Positions 1-6,192 are shown, counted from the stretch's first letter. The stretch: DNA of 13,356 bases from Methanosarcinales archaeon (GCA_025464425.1 JAODGV010000072.1:1-13356); one strand, 5' to 3'. Program-made: numbers and translations. The notes: generated by a model not told the origin, from the sequence alone.

Positions 1-129
1 GTTGATCAGGGCGGTCCTGCAAATCCGGCAGCACGAGTGCCTGCACTGACGCCTGTGGGGCTCGCAGCACTTACGGGATTGTTGACCTTTATCGCAGCGA
101 GCGTGATTTTAAAGAGGAAGAAGGTATAA
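1..129 (+). CDS. C-terminal end of a surface protein with hydrophobic sorting/anchor tail (5' truncated)
   Basis: Frame 1 is open from the window edge to a TAA at 127-129 and encodes the last 42 residues of a protein that begins outside the window. The fragment starts with a Gly/Pro/Ala-rich linker, then VPALTPVGLAALTGLL, then a hydrophobic stretch ending in the basic tail LKRKKV. This linker, hydrophobic helix and basic C-terminus resemble the tripartite PGF/PEF-CTERM-type signals used by archaeosortases, with VPALTP as the candidate recognition motif. It could equally be a plain C-terminal membrane anchor. The body of the protein is not visible, so its function cannot be named; an exported, envelope-anchored protein is the inference. 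A pyrimidine-rich stretch follows the stop. Confidence 0.7.
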   Translation, partial: VDQGGPANPAARVPALTPVGLAALTGLLTFIAASVILKRKKV

Positions 130-136
130 AATTTAT

Positions 137-160
137 CCCCCCTTCTTCTTTATTATTTTC
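137..160 (+). terminator. Pyrimidine/T-rich tract after the surface-protein gene
   Basis: Immediately after the TAA at 127-129 lies a C6 run followed by a T-rich stretch (ttcttctttattatttt). Archaeal RNA polymerase commonly terminates in T-rich tracts without a hairpin, and this is the only such tract between the surface-protein gene and the pilin gene. The same AT-rich bases may serve the downstream promoter. Position and composition are seen; function is inferred. Confidence 0.35.
150..159 (+). promoter_or_regulatory. Possible TATA box of the pilin gene
   Basis: The sequence ttattatttt is centred about 37 bp upstream of the pilin ATG at 191. An archaeal TATA box at this place would start transcription near 180 and give a leader of about 10 nt. 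No strong Shine-Dalgarno is present (only gaaaga just before the ATG). The assignment rests on composition and spacing alone. Confidence 0.3.
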
Positions 161-190
161 AATCTGCATTAGTAAATCGTTACTGAAAGA

Positions 191-646
191 ATGTTAAAAG
201 AGGATAAGGCGGTGAGTCCGGTAATTGGAGAGATACTGATGGTCGTGGTGGCGGTGGTAATAGCAGCCATGCTCATTGCTTTCGCATATCACATCGTCTG
301 GAGTGCGACGGAGGTATCGTCCACTGAGCTCATAATCGAAGATGCTGAGGTCGGGTCGTCTAATATAACCATAGTTCACATGGGCGGGAATAAAATAGGG
401 AATGCTTTTGCGCCTTCTTACGCTTATAAGCTCAATGCCTCGATATTTAAGAACCTCGAGGTGAGGATAGATGGTGCGGTTTACGAAGGTTGGGCATCGC
501 TGAATGGTGGAGCGATATCGAAGTCGGATTTTGCTGCTGGAGACGAGCTGGAGCTTGGTTTGAACAGGCAGCTTTCTCCGGGCGATACCATCTCTGTCAT
601 CTACGTGCCAGGTGGTCAAATACTGGCGAGGGCTATGGTCGAATAA
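191..646 (+). CDS. Archaeal type IV pilin (DUF1628/Pilin_N family)
   Basis: This 151-residue protein has the classic archaeal class III signal peptide: a short charged leader (MLKEDKA) followed by VSPVIGEILM and a hydrophobic helix to about residue 35. A PibD/FlaK-type prepilin peptidase would be expected to cut after Ala7, leaving VSPVIG as the mature N-terminus. The helix (about residues 11-35) would sit in the membrane and then form the filament core. The rest is a small beta-rich domain with features typical of this family: ITIVHMGGNKIGNAF near residue 60, FAAGDELEL, and a C-terminal LSPGDTISVIYVPGGQ. It is predicted to be an extracellular pilus subunit for adhesion or surface contact. 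No pilus ATPase, platform protein or peptidase gene is in the window, so assembly must rely on genes elsewhere. The single ATG at 191 sets the leader length. Confidence 0.85.
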   Translation: MLKEDKAVSPVIGEILMVVVAVVIAAMLIAFAYHIVWSATEVSSTELIIEDAEVGSSNITIVHMGGNKIGNAFAPSYAYKLNASIFKNLEVRIDGAVYEGWASLNGGAISKSDFAAGDELELGLNRQLSPGDTISVIYVPGGQILARAMVE

Positions 647-669
647 CATGACATAATAACCATGTATAA

Positions 670-682
670 CCGTTTTTAACGG
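670..682 (+). terminator. Small inverted repeat with T-run, possible pilin terminator
   Basis: A perfect 5-bp inverted repeat, CCGTT-TTT-AACGG, with a T5 run lies 24 bp after the pilin stop at 646. In archaea the T-run alone could promote termination. The stem is short and could occur by chance. Confidence 0.25.
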
Positions 683-695
683 CAATCTATGCCGA

Positions 696-713
696 GGCAC
701 ATAACCCGGTGCC
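696..713. repeat. Inverted repeat GGCAC/GTGCC with 8-nt loop
   Basis: GGCAC at 696-700 pairs perfectly with GTGCC at 709-713 around an 8-nt spacer. It lies between the pilin gene and the GvpD-like gene at 800. It could be a transcript hairpin ending the pilin mRNA or a dyad operator. The arms are short, so chance is possible. Confidence 0.25.
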
Positions 714-742
714 GTCATGAATCACAGCCCTATAACCTGCAT

Positions 743-766
743 TCTGTATCTTGAAATCTGTATCTT
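743..766 (+). repeat. Pair of 10-bp direct repeats upstream of the first GvpD-like gene
   Basis: TCTGTATCTT occurs at 743-752 and again at 757-766, a centre-to-centre spacing of 14 bp. The second copy runs into the AT-rich stretch proposed as the TATA box of the gene at 800. The position is suited to a transcription factor site overlapping the BRE/TATA region. The repeat is read directly; the operator role is inferred. Confidence 0.4.
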
Positions 767-773
767 AAATATA
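765..773 (+). promoter_or_regulatory. Candidate TATA box for the GvpD-like gene at 800
   Basis: ttaaatata is centred at about 769. The usual spacing of about 26 bp predicts initiation near 795, giving a near-leaderless mRNA for the ATG at 800. This fits the lack of a Shine-Dalgarno before the start. A second AT-rich stretch at 785-793 is too close to the start codons to serve unless the true start is further inside the gene. Confidence 0.4.
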
Positions 774-799
774 GAAGCCCATACTTTATAATTTATGAG

Positions 800-2113
800 A
801 TGACAATGATGAGTGAAATACCAGCGGCGATACTGGAATTTTTTGTGGATGAACAGGGTAAGACAATGGAGGTTAAGGGTACTCCGGGCTCAGGTAAAAC
901 TATTTTCGCCCTCACATTACTCAAGGCTCTGCAAGGTAGAGGTGTATACCTCTCTACCAGGGTTGATCCCAATACACTGTACAGGATTTATCCATGGATA
1001 AAGGAAGTGATTTCCGAGGATAATGTGGTTGATGCCACACAATCAGAGAGAGCAATGGCAGCGGGTAGGGGTGCGCCTGGAATAAAACCGCTCAGATACA
1101 CCACAGTCCCGGAATTCCTGAAAGCGGTATATATAAGGACGGAAAATATGGTTAATCCGGTCGTTATCATCGATTCCTGGGATGCCGTAGCTTCCTATAC
1201 CGGCTATTACGAGGAGCGTGAGCGTGGCAAACTGGAGCACAATATCTGCGATTTCGCCAGGAGAACGAAGACGAAACTGATTTTTATTGTTGAATATACG
1301 GAGCAACGCCCGCTTGACTACCTCGTTGACGGCGTTATCGTTACCGAAAACTATACGTATGATGAACGTTGCCTGAGGCGGATGTGGATACAGAAACTGA
1401 GAGGTTGTGAGATAAGAAGTCCTTCTTATTTGTTCACGCTACTCGGTGGGGTCTTCAATTCGTTCCCGTTTGAAGACCCGAAGAGTAAAATAGAGGGGAT
1501 TGAAAAGCCCATCGTGCCTCCACCCATTACTGACCCGAGCAACACAAGGAGTTCAACCGGGATAAAGCATCTGGATGAAGTTATAGGAGGTGGCTACGCT
1601 CTGGGCAGTCTTAACGTCTTTGAAGGTGATTATCTCCCCTATGCGATGCTGGCACGTGCTGCATTTATCAATACTTTAAATCTAAATCGAACGCTCTTTA
1701 TCCTCTCCGCCAAGCAGAAAGAGCTGCTGAATGAGATATACCCTTTTGTAAATCCGCAATACAGGGATAATGTAAGCCTGGAGATAGAGGACATAAAAGA
1801 AATCGAACCGAGTGTGAAGGCAGGCAGGGGCGCCCTGGTGGTATTCGATCTGGATGATATAAAAGGAGATATAGTAGAGGATATGGTCGCTATACTCAGG
1901 GAAAAGAAATGCATAGCTATATGTTATATGCCGGCTGAAGGTGAAGATAGAAAAGCGAGTGAGGTGAAATCTATCGCTTCTATACACTTCAAAACAAAGT
2001 ATATCTCGGGCATACCGTGCATTTATGGTGTGTCACCGAGGACGGCGATTTATGCCCTCCTCCTCGACACTTCTGATGGATACCCCACAGTAAAACTCAC
2101 AATGATAGAATAG
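800..2113 (+). CDS. GvpD/KaiC-like RecA-superfamily ATPase, paralog A
   Basis: This 437-residue protein is built like two tandem RecA/KaiC domains. The N-terminal domain (about residues 20-225) has Walker A GTPGSGKT (27-34), a Walker B-like strand VVIIDSWDAV with Asp125, the KaiC-like LDYLVDGVI (173-181), and the KaiC-like block QKLRG...YLFTLLGGVF (198-219). A proline-rich linker (237-246) follows. A second domain then starts with STGIKHLDEVIGGG (252-265), the usual KaiC-domain opening, but where the P-loop should be it reads EGDYLPYAML, with no GKT. This domain is probably not an ATPase. The closest functional analogue I can name is the haloarchaeal GvpD regulator, which also has an N-terminal P-loop. 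The biochemical role is unknown; signalling or transcriptional control is inferred. Starts at 800, 806 and 809 are all ATG; 800 fits the promoter spacing best. It converges on its paralog with 2 bp between stops. Confidence 0.65.
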   Translation: MTMMSEIPAAILEFFVDEQGKTMEVKGTPGSGKTIFALTLLKALQGRGVYLSTRVDPNTLYRIYPWIKEVISEDNVVDATQSERAMAAGRGAPGIKPLRYTTVPEFLKAVYIRTENMVNPVVIIDSWDAVASYTGYYEERERGKLEHNICDFARRTKTKLIFIVEYTEQRPLDYLVDGVIVTENYTYDERCLRRMWIQKLRGCEIRSPSYLFTLLGGVFNSFPFEDPKSKIEGIEKPIVPPPITDPSNTRSSTGIKHLDEVIGGGYALGSLNVFEGDYLPYAMLARAAFINTLNLNRTLFILSAKQKELLNEIYPFVNPQYRDNVSLEIEDIKEIEPSVKAGRGALVVFDLDDIKGDIVEDMVAILREKKCIAICYMPAEGEDRKASEVKSIASIHFKTKYISGIPCIYGVSPRTAIYALLLDTSDGYPTVKLTMIE

Positions 2114-2115
2114 AC

Positions 2116-3504
2116 TCATACGAAAGGAGTGAGTTTTAGCTGGTGATACTCCACTTCACCTGTGCTGCCGGGAGAAGCCAGTGGCGAGATATTATAGATG
2201 ACCGTATGAGGCTTAACGCCATAGAAATTAAGCGTGCCATTTATCGGGATAAAGCGGAGATGGACATCTGCGAGTTCACGTATCTCGCTCTTTAACTTCG
2301 CAGAGGGTTTCAAAACGCCGATTAAAACATCTTCTGTGGTTTTCACCCACGATACGAAGTCCAGAAGCATTTTCCTTATCTCCGCCTCGTCGTAGATATT
2401 CAGCGCAGTCAAGCCAAGTACATGCAATACCGGCTTCTTCAAGCTCTTATAAATGTCAAAATGCATGTCCAGATATTTCCTCACCGATTCAACGTCCGCA
2501 CCGATGTGGAATAGACACGGGTCTTCACTTTCAGTATCCGAAACCGTGGGCATGCGCAAGTTTTTAGCCAGCTCTTCTACACTGACATAATCCATAAGAA
2601 ACCTCTTAACCGATGAGGAATAAAAACCATCCTCTGGCATGTACAGAACGCCATGGTCATTTAACAGGAAATTGGAGATCGTGTGGTATAAAACCGATCT
2701 GTAACTCTGACTTATGCTATCATCCATGAGTTCTAACAGGACGAAGCTCCCACGCGGATAGCCCCCTATTATCGTATCCATATCCTCTATCCCGGTAGAA
2801 TAATTCCCGTGCGGGAGTTCTTCCTCCCTGATCCGCCTGTGCCTGCCTCTGCCCAGTTCCGATGCAGTAGTCACAAAATGTGTGAACCCCCCTCCTTCTA
2901 AGGAGAATGGATAGTTATTCCGGGGGACCTTAAAACCTCTCATTTTATCTATAAACACCCTTCGCACGACCCTGCCATCTATCTGCTCCTTCTCCAATCT
3001 TAAAATTGCATCAACGAGGTAGTCCAATCTCCTCTCTTCTGCGTATTCCGTTATCAGAACCAGATGCGTCTTCGTTTTCCGTGCGATGTCCAGCATAGAT
3101 GTTTCAAGCTTTTCAATACCCTGATTCTCTTTGCCTATCTGAAAAGAGACAGCATCCCAGCTATCCAGGATTAAAATTGTAACGTCCTCCTCCGCAACAA
3201 CGCTATAAACACTCCTCAAGAAGCCTGTCAGATCTTCATAGAGTACCTGTGAGGGTGATTCTGAAAATTCCGACTGCGTGGCATCAATGACGTTTTTTAC
3301 TGGTATTCGCTCCTCCAGCCCGGGGAACTGTTTATACAGTGCGGCGGGGTCGATGCGAGTGGAGATATAAGCGCCTTTGTTATCGCCTGTACACATTCGC
3401 TCGAGCAGAGTGATGGCAAAGGTGGTCTTTCCAGTGCCCGGAGCGCCTTTGAGCAGGATGGTATAGCCCTCCATGGATTTCAATGCCGCTTCTACTTCGT
3501 ACAT
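2116..3504 (-). CDS. GvpD/KaiC-like RecA-superfamily ATPase, paralog B
   Basis: This 462-residue protein is a clear paralog of the product of 800-2113. It has Walker A GAPGTGKT (20-27), the shared block AYISTRIDPAALY (45-57), NVIDATQSE (71-79), Walker B-like LILDSWDAV (111-119, Asp114), LDYLVDAIL (160-168) and DKMRG...YPFSLEGGGF (186-207). An Arg-rich linker, RGRHRRIREEE (219-229), leads to a second KaiC-like opening, STGIEDMDTIIGGYPRGS (236-253). There the P-loop is replaced by ELMDDSISQSY, so the second domain is predicted to be nucleotide-hydrolysis dead. GvpD of haloarchaea has an N-terminal P-loop and Arg-rich segments needed for repression, which is why that comparison is offered. No gas vesicle genes are nearby. 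The gene lies 90 bp downstream of the winged-helix gene on the same strand but has its own TATA-like box. The ATG at 3504 has only a weak agggt upstream. Confidence 0.65.
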   Translation of the reverse strand: MYEVEAALKSMEGYTILLKGAPGTGKTTFAITLLERMCTGDNKGAYISTRIDPAALYKQFPGLEERIPVKNVIDATQSEFSESPSQVLYEDLTGFLRSVYSVVAEEDVTILILDSWDAVSFQIGKENQGIEKLETSMLDIARKTKTHLVLITEYAEERRLDYLVDAILRLEKEQIDGRVVRRVFIDKMRGFKVPRNNYPFSLEGGGFTHFVTTASELGRGRHRRIREEELPHGNYSTGIEDMDTIIGGYPRGSFVLLELMDDSISQSYRSVLYHTISNFLLNDHGVLYMPEDGFYSSSVKRFLMDYVSVEELAKNLRMPTVSDTESEDPCLFHIGADVESVRKYLDMHFDIYKSLKKPVLHVLGLTALNIYDEAEIRKMLLDFVSWVKTTEDVLIGVLKPSAKLKSEIRELADVHLRFIPINGTLNFYGVKPHTVIYNISPLASPGSTGEVEYHQLKLTPFV

Positions 3505-3540
3505 AATTTTACCCTATATGCTTCTTGAGCTCACTTCCTT

Positions 3541-3550
3541 AATATAAATA
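3541..3550 (-). promoter_or_regulatory. TATA box of GvpD-like paralog B
   Basis: Read on the minus strand, the site is tatttatatt, one of the best TATA-like sequences in the window. Its centre is about 41 bp upstream of the ATG at 3504, predicting a start near 3519 and a leader of about 15 nt. It suggests paralog B can be transcribed independently of the winged-helix gene just upstream. Confidence 0.5.
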
Positions 3551-3594
3551 TTTGGATCAGCTAAAATTTTCTTTATTTGTGCTCATGCTCATCA

Positions 3595-3936
3595 TCATTC
3601 AGAACTGGCTTTCGCCGCCGAACCTGCCCTCCTCGCTATTAACTCCTCTATTGTCCTCTTCTCTTTTACACTTTGCACCGTATTGATGAATTTGAATAGC
3701 GTCTCGGTATAGGGGCTGTGCTCATTTAGCTTTATCACAAGCGATTTCCCGATGTCCAGTTTGGTCAGTATACCGGCATCAATGAGGTCATAAACTGCTT
3801 TACGAGTGGTAACGTGGCTCTTATCCAGTGTCTGTGCAAGTTTGGTGATGTTAGTGAAGTACTTTGGATTATTATAGAACAGGCGAATTATCTCAAGATG
3901 CGTGCTATTCCCGAATATCTTCTCCAATATTTCCAT
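3595..3936 (-). CDS. Small winged-helix DNA-binding protein
   Basis: This 113-residue protein is predicted to be a cytoplasmic transcription regulator. An N-terminal helix with GNSTHLEIIRLFYNNP (9-24) matches the first helix of many archaeal winged-helix proteins. A helix-turn-helix follows: FTNITKLAQTLDKSHVTTRK (27-46) with recognition helix about 39-52. DLIDAGILTKLDIGKSLVIKL (50-70) then supplies the wing hairpin. A basic, helical C-terminal tail (about 77-113) could serve in dimerisation. No metal-binding or ligand domain is evident. The ATG at 3936 lies about 29 bp from a TATA-like sequence, consistent with a leaderless mRNA. The gene is divergent from hisS across 37 bp and sits upstream of GvpD-like paralog B, so its own promoter, hisS and paralog B are the nearest possible targets. 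The exact family (ArsR/MarR-like) cannot be fixed by eye. Confidence 0.75.
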   Translation of the reverse strand: MEILEKIFGNSTHLEIIRLFYNNPKYFTNITKLAQTLDKSHVTTRKAVYDLIDAGILTKLDIGKSLVIKLNEHSPYTETLFKFINTVQSVKEKRTIEELIARRAGSAAKASSE

Positions 3937-3973
3937 ATATTGATTATTTTACTTTGCATCATATATAAAAATA
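3937..3973. promoter_or_regulatory. 37-bp divergent promoter region, winged-helix gene / hisS
   Basis: Only 37 bp separate the two start codons. On the minus strand, ttttatatat (plus 3961-3970) is centred about 29 bp from the ATG at 3936. On the plus strand, tgattatttta (3941-3951) is centred about 28 bp before the ATG at 3974. Both spacings fit leaderless transcription, and hisS has no Shine-Dalgarno. Each TATA box would lie next to the other gene's start site, so the two promoters probably interfere. The minus-strand box is convincing, the plus-strand one weaker. Confidence 0.5.
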
Positions 3974-5224
3974 ATGCGTATAGAGCGAGTAAAGGGCACC
4001 CGGGATTTCCTGCCCGATGAGATGAGGAAGCGGCGGAGGGTAGAATCAAAGTTAAGAGAGATAGCGGAGCGATGGGGCTATGAAGAGATAAGCACTCCCA
4101 CATTTGAACTCGCAGAGCTGTTCACCATCAAATCAGGCGAAGCTATTCTGGAGGAGATGTATGAGTTCAGAGACAGGAGTGGCAGGCATTTAGCACTCAG
4201 ACCTGAGCTTACCGCACCGGTGATAAGGCTGTACGTAAACGAGCTGAAGATGTCACCGAAGCCGACGAAGGTCTATTATTTCGGTAATTGTTTCAGGTAT
4301 GAAGAGCCGCAACGTGCTCGATACCGCGAATTCTGGCAGTTCGGTGCTGAAATCATCGGCTCTGACCGACCGGAAGCTGAAGCTGAGATCATTGCGCTCG
4401 CATATTCTATCATAAAGGAGCTTAACATAGAAGCGGAACTGCATCTGGGTCATGTGGGTCTTATTCGGGAGATATTACGGGGTGCGGGAGTGAGTGATGC
4501 TATGATGAGCAGGGTGATGCGACTGATAGACAAAGGTGCACGGGACGAATTGATGGAACTGATGCAGAGCATGGGAATAGATGGTGATGCGTTGATGCAT
4601 ATCATAGACCTGAGAGGCGAAGCTGCGATCGAAGAAGCACGGCATATCACAGCACATAGCGAATCGCTGGAACACCTGGAGCAACTGCAGCAGCTACTCG
4701 AATATTATGGCGTCGGTTATGACCTGAATCTCGGTATAGCACGTGGACTGGACTATTACACCGGCATGGTATTTGAGATATACGAATCAGGAGACAAACT
4801 GGGTGCACAGCGGCAGATATGTGGTGGTGGCACTTATCGGCTGGCTGCACTGTTTGGTGGTGACGATACACCTTCAACCGGCTTTGCATTCGGGTTTGAC
4901 CGATTGACGGAGGTCTATTGTATGGATGAGAACGAACCGAAGAGGGTGATCGTCGTGCCCGTTAAGAACGAGCCGGAAGTGCTTCAAGCCGCTATAAGGA
5001 TAACATCCAGGTTGAGAGCGCACTTCAATACCTATCTGGATGTGATGCACAGGAGTATGAGCGATCAACTGGCTTATGCAAATGCAATCCACGCATCATA
5101 CGCAGTAATAGTGGGCAAGCGAGAGCTGGGCGAGGGTAAAGTGACCTTGAGAGACCTCGAAACCGGTGAACAGCACAAAATCACGCTGGCTGAGTGTATA
5201 GCGCATTTGAAGAGGGAAATTTAG
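3974..5224 (+). CDS. hisS: Histidyl-tRNA synthetase
   Basis: This class II aminoacyl-tRNA synthetase joins histidine to tRNA-His using ATP in the cytoplasm. The 416 residues show the family layout: the N-terminal RVKGTRDFLPDE (5-16), motif 1 region to about residue 85, motif 2 YYFGNCFRYEEPQRARYREF (101-120), histidine-binding RGLDYYTG (257-264) with ICGGGTY (282-288), motif 3 GFAFGFDRL (303-311), and a C-terminal anticodon-binding domain from about 323. Length is normal for a full HisRS. The anticodon domain and intact active-site motifs exclude the catalytically dead HisZ paralog that partners short-form HisG. The ATG at 3974 has no Shine-Dalgarno and is likely leaderless. Upstream it is divergent from a winged-helix gene; downstream it converges on the tRNA thiolase gene with 9 bp between stops. 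Confidence 0.96.
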   Translation: MRIERVKGTRDFLPDEMRKRRRVESKLREIAERWGYEEISTPTFELAELFTIKSGEAILEEMYEFRDRSGRHLALRPELTAPVIRLYVNELKMSPKPTKVYYFGNCFRYEEPQRARYREFWQFGAEIIGSDRPEAEAEIIALAYSIIKELNIEAELHLGHVGLIREILRGAGVSDAMMSRVMRLIDKGARDELMELMQSMGIDGDALMHIIDLRGEAAIEEARHITAHSESLEHLEQLQQLLEYYGVGYDLNLGIARGLDYYTGMVFEIYESGDKLGAQRQICGGGTYRLAALFGGDDTPSTGFAFGFDRLTEVYCMDENEPKRVIVVPVKNEPEVLQAAIRITSRLRAHFNTYLDVMHRSMSDQLAYANAIHASYAVIVGKRELGEGKVTLRDLETGEQHKITLAECIAHLKREI

Positions 5225-5233
5225 GTCGGACGA

Positions 5234-6148
5234 TCACTTACTTCCCCCCTTCATCAGTTCGAGTATCTCGCACACCTTGCATATCCTCGATGCTGAGGGT
5301 TCGCCACATCGCTCGCAGACCGGCAGCCGCGGGTGCTCCTCCCTGCCCGGCAGGAACTTCATCAATCGCTCATAACCCCTCAGCACGGAATATTTCGTGC
5401 CCGGGTGGCGCATCTCGAATTCGTTCAGCAGCCGCTTAACTGTGAATCTGAAAGAAAGGTGTGCATAGGGGCAGTGAACCGTGATAAGCGGTATCCCAAC
5501 AAGATACGCGTATACAGCAACCTCCTTCTCCGGTATACTCCGCAGTGGCTTCAGCCTCGGTATGAACTCAGCGATATTGCTTGCTCTTAACCTCCTCAAC
5601 CGCTCTATATCGCCACGGATGTAATTGATCATGATGGTCTGAACCACATCGTCAAGGTTATGGGCGGTAATAACCTTTGTAGCGCCCAGCTCATGCGCCT
5701 TACGCTCTATCACCCTGCGTCGTAGAACGCCGCAGAACGTACATGGCGCCTGTTCATAACCTCTTGATGCTATATCATCCATTGTGAATCCGAATTCGGT
5801 ATAGAAAGAATAGATGTGCAGTTCTATACCCAGTTCTCTCGCTATCGCACGTGCGTTACGCAGCGTCTCACGCCTGAAGCCTCTTATACCCTCATCCACC
5901 GCGAGTGCCACGAGTTCAAGGTCACTGCGTACACTGAAGAACTTATTCAGCATGTACAGCAGTGCTGAACTGTCTTTGCCACCACTAAGTGCCACCACAA
6001 GCCTGTCCCCGGACTCCAGTACCGTTTGCCGCCTCAGTTCCTTCTTCACTTTCCGTTCTATGTACTCCATGTGGTGCTCCTCACACAGGTGTAACCCTGA
6101 GTACGGCTGGTATATAACCGCGGTTTTGCTACATCTGCTGCATCTCAT
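5234..6148 (-). CDS. TtuA/Ncs6-family tRNA 2-thiouridine synthetase (TIGR00269-type)
   Basis: This 304-residue PP-loop ATPase is predicted to adenylate a tRNA uridine and replace its O2 with sulfur. The PP-loop SGGKDSSAL is at 55-63. An N-terminal zinc site is suggested by Cys3, Cys6, Cys22 and His25/His26, and a C-terminal one by Cys278, Cys281, Cys290 and Cys293. Cys136 and Cys139 (PCTFCG) with Cys226 (VHCPY) match the three ligands of the catalytic [4Fe-4S] cluster in TtuA/Ncs6 enzymes. TAHNLDD (161-167) is the second family motif. Thermophile TtuA modifies U54, whereas archaeal NcsA/Ncs6 modifies wobble U34; both carry these features, so the target base is not decided here. A ubiquitin-like sulfur carrier would be needed and is not in the window. 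It is divergent from the helicase gene and converges on hisS. Confidence 0.88.
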   Translation of the reverse strand: MRCSRCSKTAVIYQPYSGLHLCEEHHMEYIERKVKKELRRQTVLESGDRLVVALSGGKDSSALLYMLNKFFSVRSDLELVALAVDEGIRGFRRETLRNARAIARELGIELHIYSFYTEFGFTMDDIASRGYEQAPCTFCGVLRRRVIERKAHELGATKVITAHNLDDVVQTIMINYIRGDIERLRRLRASNIAEFIPRLKPLRSIPEKEVAVYAYLVGIPLITVHCPYAHLSFRFTVKRLLNEFEMRHPGTKYSVLRGYERLMKFLPGREEHPRLPVCERCGEPSASRICKVCEILELMKGGSK

Positions 6149-6170
6149 CTCTCTTCTCTCCCAAAAGCCC

Positions 6171-6183
6171 TATTATTTTTATT
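6171..6183. promoter_or_regulatory. Shared AT-rich promoter element between tRNA thiolase and helicase genes
   Basis: The only AT-rich block in the 77-bp divergent spacer is tattatttttatt. Its centre is about 29 bp from the minus-strand ATG at 6148, right for a near-leaderless thiolase mRNA. It is about 49 bp from the helicase ATG at 6226, giving a leader of about 20-25 nt that would contain the purine-rich tract. One element may thus serve both directions. This is inferred from spacing. Confidence 0.4.
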
Positions 6184-6192
6184 GCTAACATA

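Noticed and set aside
194..718. A 174-codon open frame on the minus strand, longer than the pilin it overlaps
   Set aside because: Its predicted product is rich in His, Arg and Tyr with no recognisable domain, while the plus-strand frame has a perfect archaeal pilin N-terminus and C-terminal family motifs.
800..3504. GvpD-like genes as evidence of a gas vesicle cluster
   Set aside because: No small GvpA-like shell protein or other gvp gene is visible in the window; the similarity is to a broad RecA/KaiC-fold regulator group.
800..3504. The two GvpD-like genes as a circadian KaiC or a Rad55 recombinase
   Set aside because: KaiC has two working P-loops and Rad55 is single-domain. These have one intact and one dead domain, and no kaiB or recombination partner is nearby.
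3575..3600. Short ATGAGC/ATCATC repeats at the end of the winged-helix gene as an attachment site or CRISPR remnant
   Set aside because: Only two or three units of simple trinucleotide-like sequence, no spacers, and no integrase or cas gene.
3974..5224. HisS-like gene as a HisZ regulatory subunit, suggested by hisG in the same window
   Set aside because: The protein keeps intact motifs 2 and 3 and an anticodon-binding domain, and HisG is the long form with its own regulatory domain, so no HisZ is needed.
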